Positions 60,329-64,000 of a stretch of 64,000 nt of DNA are shown here, piece after piece. This DNA is from Ignavibacteriales bacterium. Its GTDB lineage: Bacteria > Bacteroidota > Ignavibacteria > Ignavibacteriales > Ignavibacteriaceae. The position numbers were made by a program, and so were the translations under genes. How positions within the stretch are numbered: the first letter of the stretch is position 1; each line of letters opens with the position of its first letter. The stretch lies in the NCBI GenBank assembly GCA_015709675.1, contig CP054182.1, positions 1,033,448 to 1,097,447 on the forward strand, read 5' to 3'. The notes beneath the pieces were generated by a model, which did not search any database, had not been told where the DNA came from, and was given only the letters and a program-made list of their open reading frames with translations.

Positions 60329-60432
60329 GTTTGACTTTAGCTGCTGATATTACTTATCCTGTTTTGTTCAAATTATGCACGGAACAGGAAGAATTGTATG
60401 AGTGAATCGAAAAAATGTAATGGAAATCCAGC

Positions 60433-61362
60433 ATGCAGACTATACTAGGCGCTAACGGTACTATTGGCAGACCGCTTGCGAAAGAATTGTTACACTATAC
60501 GGATAAAGTCAGATTAGTCAGCCGGAATCCGAAAAAGATAAATGAAACAGATGAACTTTTTCCGGCTGATCTGAGTGATCCCTCTCAGATTGATGCAGCC
60601 GTTGCGGGTTCTGAAGTTGTTTATGTTCTGATAGGATTTGAATACAGCGCTAAAATCTGGGAAGAAAAATGGCCGCGGCTGATTAAAGCGGTCATTGATT
60701 CCTGTGAAAGACATAATGCAAGGCTTGTCTTTTTTGATAATATGTATGCGTATGATGCTGCCTCACTAGGAAATATGACGGAAGATGCACCGCTTAACCC
60801 GCCGAGCCGCAAAGGTGCGGTAAGAAAGCAATTGATCGAAATGATTACTATGGCCATCAGTCATGGGAGAATAAATGCGCTGATTGCACGGGCGGCGGAT
60901 TTCTACGGTCCGGATAATGAGAGAAGCTTTCTTATAGAAGTAACGGTTAAGAATTTTCTTAAAGGGAAAAAAGCAAACTGGTTTTGCAATCCAGACAAAA
61001 AACACTCATTCACCTATACCCCCGATGCTGCCAGAGCAACAGCACTGCTGGGGAACACAGATGATGCATATAATCAGGCCTGGCATCTTCCTACTCATCC
61101 GGATGCTCTTACCGGCAGAGAAATGATCAGACTGATCGCCAAAGAGATGCATGCCAAGGATGATATTATGGTGGTCGGCAGGTTTCTGACCGGACTGCTC
61201 GGACTTTTTATGCCGGTTATGAAGGAAACAAAAGAAATGCTCTACCAGTACGAAGGGGATTATATATTCAGGTCGGATAAGTTTGAAAAGCGTTTCGGGG
61301 TTAAGCCAACAAGCTATGAAGAGGGAGTGCGGGAGACGGTGAAAAGTTTTTTACAATTGTGA
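60433..61362 (+). CDS. NAD(P)-binding Rossmann-fold protein (epimerase / NmrA-like)
   Basis: 309 residues. The Rossmann motif TILGANGTIGRPLAKELLHY (GxxGxxG) is at the N-terminus, followed by VRLVSRNPKKIN and the acidic FPADLSDPSQIDAAVAG. Further on are RLVFFDNMYAYD and RAADFYGPDNERSFL. It looks like an extended SDR or NmrA-type reductase of unknown substrate. The YxxxK dyad is not obvious, so it may be a reductase or a regulator-like member of the family. It is monocistronic. Confidence 0.8.
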   Translation: MQTILGANGTIGRPLAKELLHYTDKVRLVSRNPKKINETDELFPADLSDPSQIDAAVAGSEVVYVLIGFEYSAKIWEEKWPRLIKAVIDSCERHNARLVFFDNMYAYDAASLGNMTEDAPLNPPSRKGAVRKQLIEMITMAISHGRINALIARAADFYGPDNERSFLIEVTVKNFLKGKKANWFCNPDKKHSFTYTPDAARATALLGNTDDAYNQAWHLPTHPDALTGREMIRLIAKEMHAKDDIMVVGRFLTGLLGLFMPVMKETKEMLYQYEGDYIFRSDKFEKRFGVKPTSYEEGVRETVKSFLQL

Positions 61363-61400
61363 ATTGTGAATTGTGAACTGTGAATTGTGAACTGTGAATT
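61355..61400. repeat. Simple GTGAATT repeat
   Basis: Several tandem TGTGAATTGTGAACTGTGAA units directly after the SDR gene stop, similar to the tracts at 23150-23182 and 23660-23691. Confidence 0.7.
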
Positions 61401-61415
61401 AAATTTTTGCACTCG

Positions 61416-62774
61416 TTAAAAGTTATAACTTATACTAAGGTTAAACCAGCGGCCTCCGTCTGATTGTACTTTAACTCCCGGGCCGGAGGGCGGCGCACCG
61501 GGGCCGGCGGCATCACGCTTGGTGATATATACAGGGATGAACTGTCCCAGTCCCGCGCTGAATTTCCAGGACCGGTAATCAAATAGGAAATCTGACGCAA
61601 TGAGCAGCAGTCCCGAGCGGGTAATCAGCAGTTCATTTCTTCTGTAGTCTCTTACTCCAAAGACCAGAAACGCCGGCTGCCAGGTCTCCGAGGTGAATGA
61701 GGGGCGAATATCAAAATACTGCACGCGTGGAATAATTCTCATGCTCTCCGTAAGAATATCGTCCTTAACACTTAGGGTAAGCAGTTCAGCGCTGCCCTGC
61801 AGAATAGCGTTCACCCTGTTGCCAAATACGGAAATAAGAAAGGAAGAAAAAGGCCAGGTCTGAATATTCCCCGATGCTCTTCCCCGCGCGGAGTAATGAC
61901 TCAATTCAGCAGAAAGCCGGTGCCGTTTACCGGCTAGAAATGAAGAAAAGAGAGACCAGCTTTTGTAATAAGCCCTGGAAAGTGTAATGCTGCTGAAACT
62001 TTGTCTTGTATAATACGCATCAATTTTTCCTTCTCCTCTGAATTCACTGAATCGTATTCCCGCCTTCCAGTTTTTACCCTTTTTTATAAGAGCGGCATCA
62101 TACTGTTCTGAAGAGAGAGCAAGAACTCCCCTGTAGTCATCATCTTCCGCTGTTTTTTCGGGATATCCTCTGCGGTATATACCCTCAAGAGAGAAGTTCC
62201 CCGGTAAGAGAAGAGTACCTCCGGCATGAGAGCCGCTTTCGGCAAAAACATACGGTACCGAAATAAACTGCTCCGCAGCAACTGCTTCTATAAGAGCAGG
62301 ATCATTGCGGGTAAATATATGCATCCAGAGAGGGGGAGACGGCATATCCCTTTCAGCACGGAGTGACGCGGTAAAAGAATAAGAATAATAATAGGAGTTC
62401 TTCTGTTCATGTACCGAAAAAGAGGGCTGCATCAAAAATCCCCCGAGAGAAAATGCCGCATCAGCGGTAACGCTCCGGCGGTCAGTTACTGCTTTTGCCG
62501 AAGAGATATCTCCTTCTTTATCAATTGAGGTGATTAATCCACTGCGCGAAACTGATATTCTGCTGCTAAAGCGTTCATGCAGAGGAACTGCAAACCGGAG
62601 AGCAAAGGAGTGAACAGATGAAGAGAACCGGCTCAGCGGTGAAGTTTCCCGGTAAAGATCGGCAAACTCAGCCTCAGCTGTTATAATTGCCGAGGTGTCA
62701 GGTATATAAAAAACCGGCTGTGCGGTTAACAACCGCACAGCCAGCAAGAGGGAGAGAAAGAGATAAAACCGCAA
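61416..62774 (-). CDS. Outer-membrane beta-barrel-like protein, unknown
   Basis: 452 residues. The signal peptide is MRFYLFLSLLLAVRLLTA. The rest is rich in alternating aromatic and polar residues in strand-like pairs (for example SSVHSFALRFAVPLHERFSS, RISVSRSGLIT), and it ends in WFNLSISYNF, the C-terminal aromatic signature of outer-membrane barrels. No family is recognised. It starts four bases from the stop of the FN3-type protein, so the two form an operon and may work together at the outer membrane. Confidence 0.65.
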   Translation of the reverse strand: MRFYLFLSLLLAVRLLTAQPVFYIPDTSAIITAEAEFADLYRETSPLSRFSSSVHSFALRFAVPLHERFSSRISVSRSGLITSIDKEGDISSAKAVTDRRSVTADAAFSLGGFLMQPSFSVHEQKNSYYYSYSFTASLRAERDMPSPPLWMHIFTRNDPALIEAVAAEQFISVPYVFAESGSHAGGTLLLPGNFSLEGIYRRGYPEKTAEDDDYRGVLALSSEQYDAALIKKGKNWKAGIRFSEFRGEGKIDAYYTRQSFSSITLSRAYYKSWSLFSSFLAGKRHRLSAELSHYSARGRASGNIQTWPFSSFLISVFGNRVNAILQGSAELLTLSVKDDILTESMRIIPRVQYFDIRPSFTSETWQPAFLVFGVRDYRRNELLITRSGLLLIASDFLFDYRSWKFSAGLGQFIPVYITKRDAAGPGAPPSGPGVKVQSDGGRWFNLSISYNF

Positions 62775-62778
62775 CCGG

Positions 62779-64000
62779 TTACGGAGTTATGGTTACCTGA
62801 TTGCTGAAATACTCATAGGCAGCGACCAGGGCCGGATGACCGTGATACTCATTATTAATCCGGTTGGATATCTTGTAGGTATAACTTACTCCGGCGTTTA
62901 CATTCCAGTCCTGGTACTGCATGCCGAAATAACCTGAAGAGTTCAGTTCAAAATTACCGCTCCCGGTTTTTTTGTATATATTGAACTCACCCCACGGCAC
63001 AGACGGTTTACCCTGCCAGTTCAGAATGATGTTATTCTGTCCGGCAGCGAATCCTTCCAGGTTTTGCGGATATACAGGGAGACGGATTTCAACCCAGTCG
63101 CGCTCCTGCGATTTAATATAAAACCGGTCATTAGGATTAACCATTGCCAGTTCAAACTCTTCACCGCTTATCAGAAGAGCGTAGTGGACGATTTCAACCG
63201 GAGTATCGGTCGCATCACGCACAGAGAGTTCAAATACGCCGTATGGTTCAAGGTCAATTATATAATCACGGCTGCCAGTGCTTAGCTTAAGCTGCACATC
63301 ATTAAACCAGCCGCCGGAAAAATTTACAAACCCTTCAAGCCTGTAAGCATATTCTTTGTCTATATTCAGAAGCCGTTTCAGAACGTTATTCGTCATGCCG
63401 GGGAACAGACCGCCGAATGTTGGATCGGGGAAAACAAATTCATCGTAGGTTGTTGCATTAAATCTGAAATCGATATCATCAGTTCCCCGCGGTTCAACCG
63501 TATAAGCAGGTATAAAGGCTGATTTCGGATTCTGAACAGGATTATCAAAGAAATTACCCAGATTGATCTGGATATCATAATTGTTGCCTTCACTGTCAGC
63601 ATCTTTAAGATGAACCGTTACCGTCTGCGTTATGGCATCCTTAAACTTGTTGAGATACTTCTTGGTGGTGTCAAGATCATTCTGTTTGATACCGTTATTG
63701 CCAATTTTGATAACAGCGTCAGCTTTGCTGCCCGAGAGGGTTTCCAGGGAAGTAATTCCGCTGAGCAGTTTGGTTGCGACAAGATTAAGATCATTCTTAG
63801 CCATGGTTGCACGGGATGCGCCATCGGCGGCAAGATAGAAGAAGTTCGTGCTGTTCTGGTTAAGCGCTGCAAGGAGTGTTGACTGATTATAATTTGGAAT
63901 GTCAAATTTATACACCAGGAACGCATCCACATTAAACTTCAGAATGTGCATCATGGCATCCATGATGTAGATTTCAGCAGGGTAAAGGGCCACAGCTTCC
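62779..64000 (-). CDS. Surface protein with FN3-like C-terminal domain, partial
   Basis: At least 404 residues; the frame is open to the right edge of the window, so the true start lies outside. The visible part has a domain of unknown function (about 30-170, AVIKIGNNGIKQNDLDTTKK) and beta-rich regions. A C-terminal FN3-like domain (YPQNLEGFAAGQNNIILNWQ ... GVSYTYKISNR) ends VTITP, with no T9SS tail. I do not recognise the N-terminal family. The gene is followed by the barrel-like protein. Confidence 0.65.
   Translation of the reverse strand, partial: EAVALYPAEIYIMDAMMHILKFNVDAFLVYKFDIPNYNQSTLLAALNQNSTNFFYLAADGASRATMAKNDLNLVATKLLSGITSLETLSGSKADAVIKIGNNGIKQNDLDTTKKYLNKFKDAITQTVTVHLKDADSEGNNYDIQINLGNFFDNPVQNPKSAFIPAYTVEPRGTDDIDFRFNATTYDEFVFPDPTFGGLFPGMTNNVLKRLLNIDKEYAYRLEGFVNFSGGWFNDVQLKLSTGSRDYIIDLEPYGVFELSVRDATDTPVEIVHYALLISGEEFELAMVNPNDRFYIKSQERDWVEIRLPVYPQNLEGFAAGQNNIILNWQGKPSVPWGEFNIYKKTGSGNFELNSSGYFGMQYQDWNVNAGVSYTYKISNRINNEYHGHPALVAAYEYFSNQVTITP

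Overview
The window looks like a chromosomal segment from the Ignavibacteria / Bacteroidota-Chlorobi lineage. This is inferred from seven genes ending in a type IX secretion (T9SS) C-terminal sorting domain with the NYPNPFNP signature, a TonB-dependent receptor with a carboxypeptidase-regulatory plug extension, a TPR-TM-AraC regulator, a clade-II (Sec-type) nitrous oxide reductase cluster, a class II photolyase and an M49 peptidase. No rRNA is present. One tRNA, Ser(UGA), is present.

Layout. 1-4.3 kb: a partial FG-GAP repeat surface protein, divergent from an AraC/TPR regulator. 4.4-7.7 kb: an accessory zone with an AbiEi/AbiEii toxin-antitoxin pair between hairpin repeats, tRNA-Ser-derived fragments, a 106-bp full-length palindrome (MITE-like) and a decayed IS1634-type transposase. 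7.8-10.65 kb: an operon of two unrecognised small proteins, a NarL-type kinase and its regulator. 10.9-15.1 kb: three exported T9SS proteins, two of them tandem paralogues and one a frame-shifted metalloprotease. A 23-bp motif upstream of the kinase operon recurs identically upstream of this cluster. 15.3-16.75 kb: orphan ORFs, then tandem degenerate tRNA-Ser pieces with inserted palindromes, then the intact tRNA-Ser. 16.8-31.4 kb: mostly ordinary genes (M14 carboxypeptidase, TPM protein, DUF5655, photolyase, PPK2, ClC channel, class I aldolase, BNR protein, GH16 glucanase, DUF2062). 31.4-36.8 kb: REPIN-like repeats, a UvrD-like helicase, a MarR regulator and an OLD-family nuclease. 36.9-48 kb: DPP III; a block of exported or lipoprotein genes bounded by two copies of the 3' end of a Cys/Met PLP enzyme gene; and the complete PLP enzyme with an Lrp regulator. 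48.6-55 kb: the nos operon (cytochrome c, nosZ, nosL fusion, nosD, nosF, nosY) with a duplicated candidate operator. 55.2-57.9 kb: a second repeat array, a Cys-rich PAS kinase, a 51-aa membrane peptide and a Crp/Fnr regulator. 58-64 kb: a TonB receptor, an NAD(P)-binding protein, an outer-membrane-like protein and a partial FN3-type surface protein.

How it fits together. The genes suggest a heterotroph that degrades polysaccharide and protein with secreted T9SS enzymes (GH16, M14, M6-like, trypsin-like, M49) and can reduce N2O. Much of the unusual content is repeat-driven. Three structures stand out: the tRNA-Ser-derived units carrying a palindrome in each loop, the shared operator/-35 element linking the two-component system to the exported protease cluster, and segmental duplications that have shuffled T9SS tails and left gene fragments.
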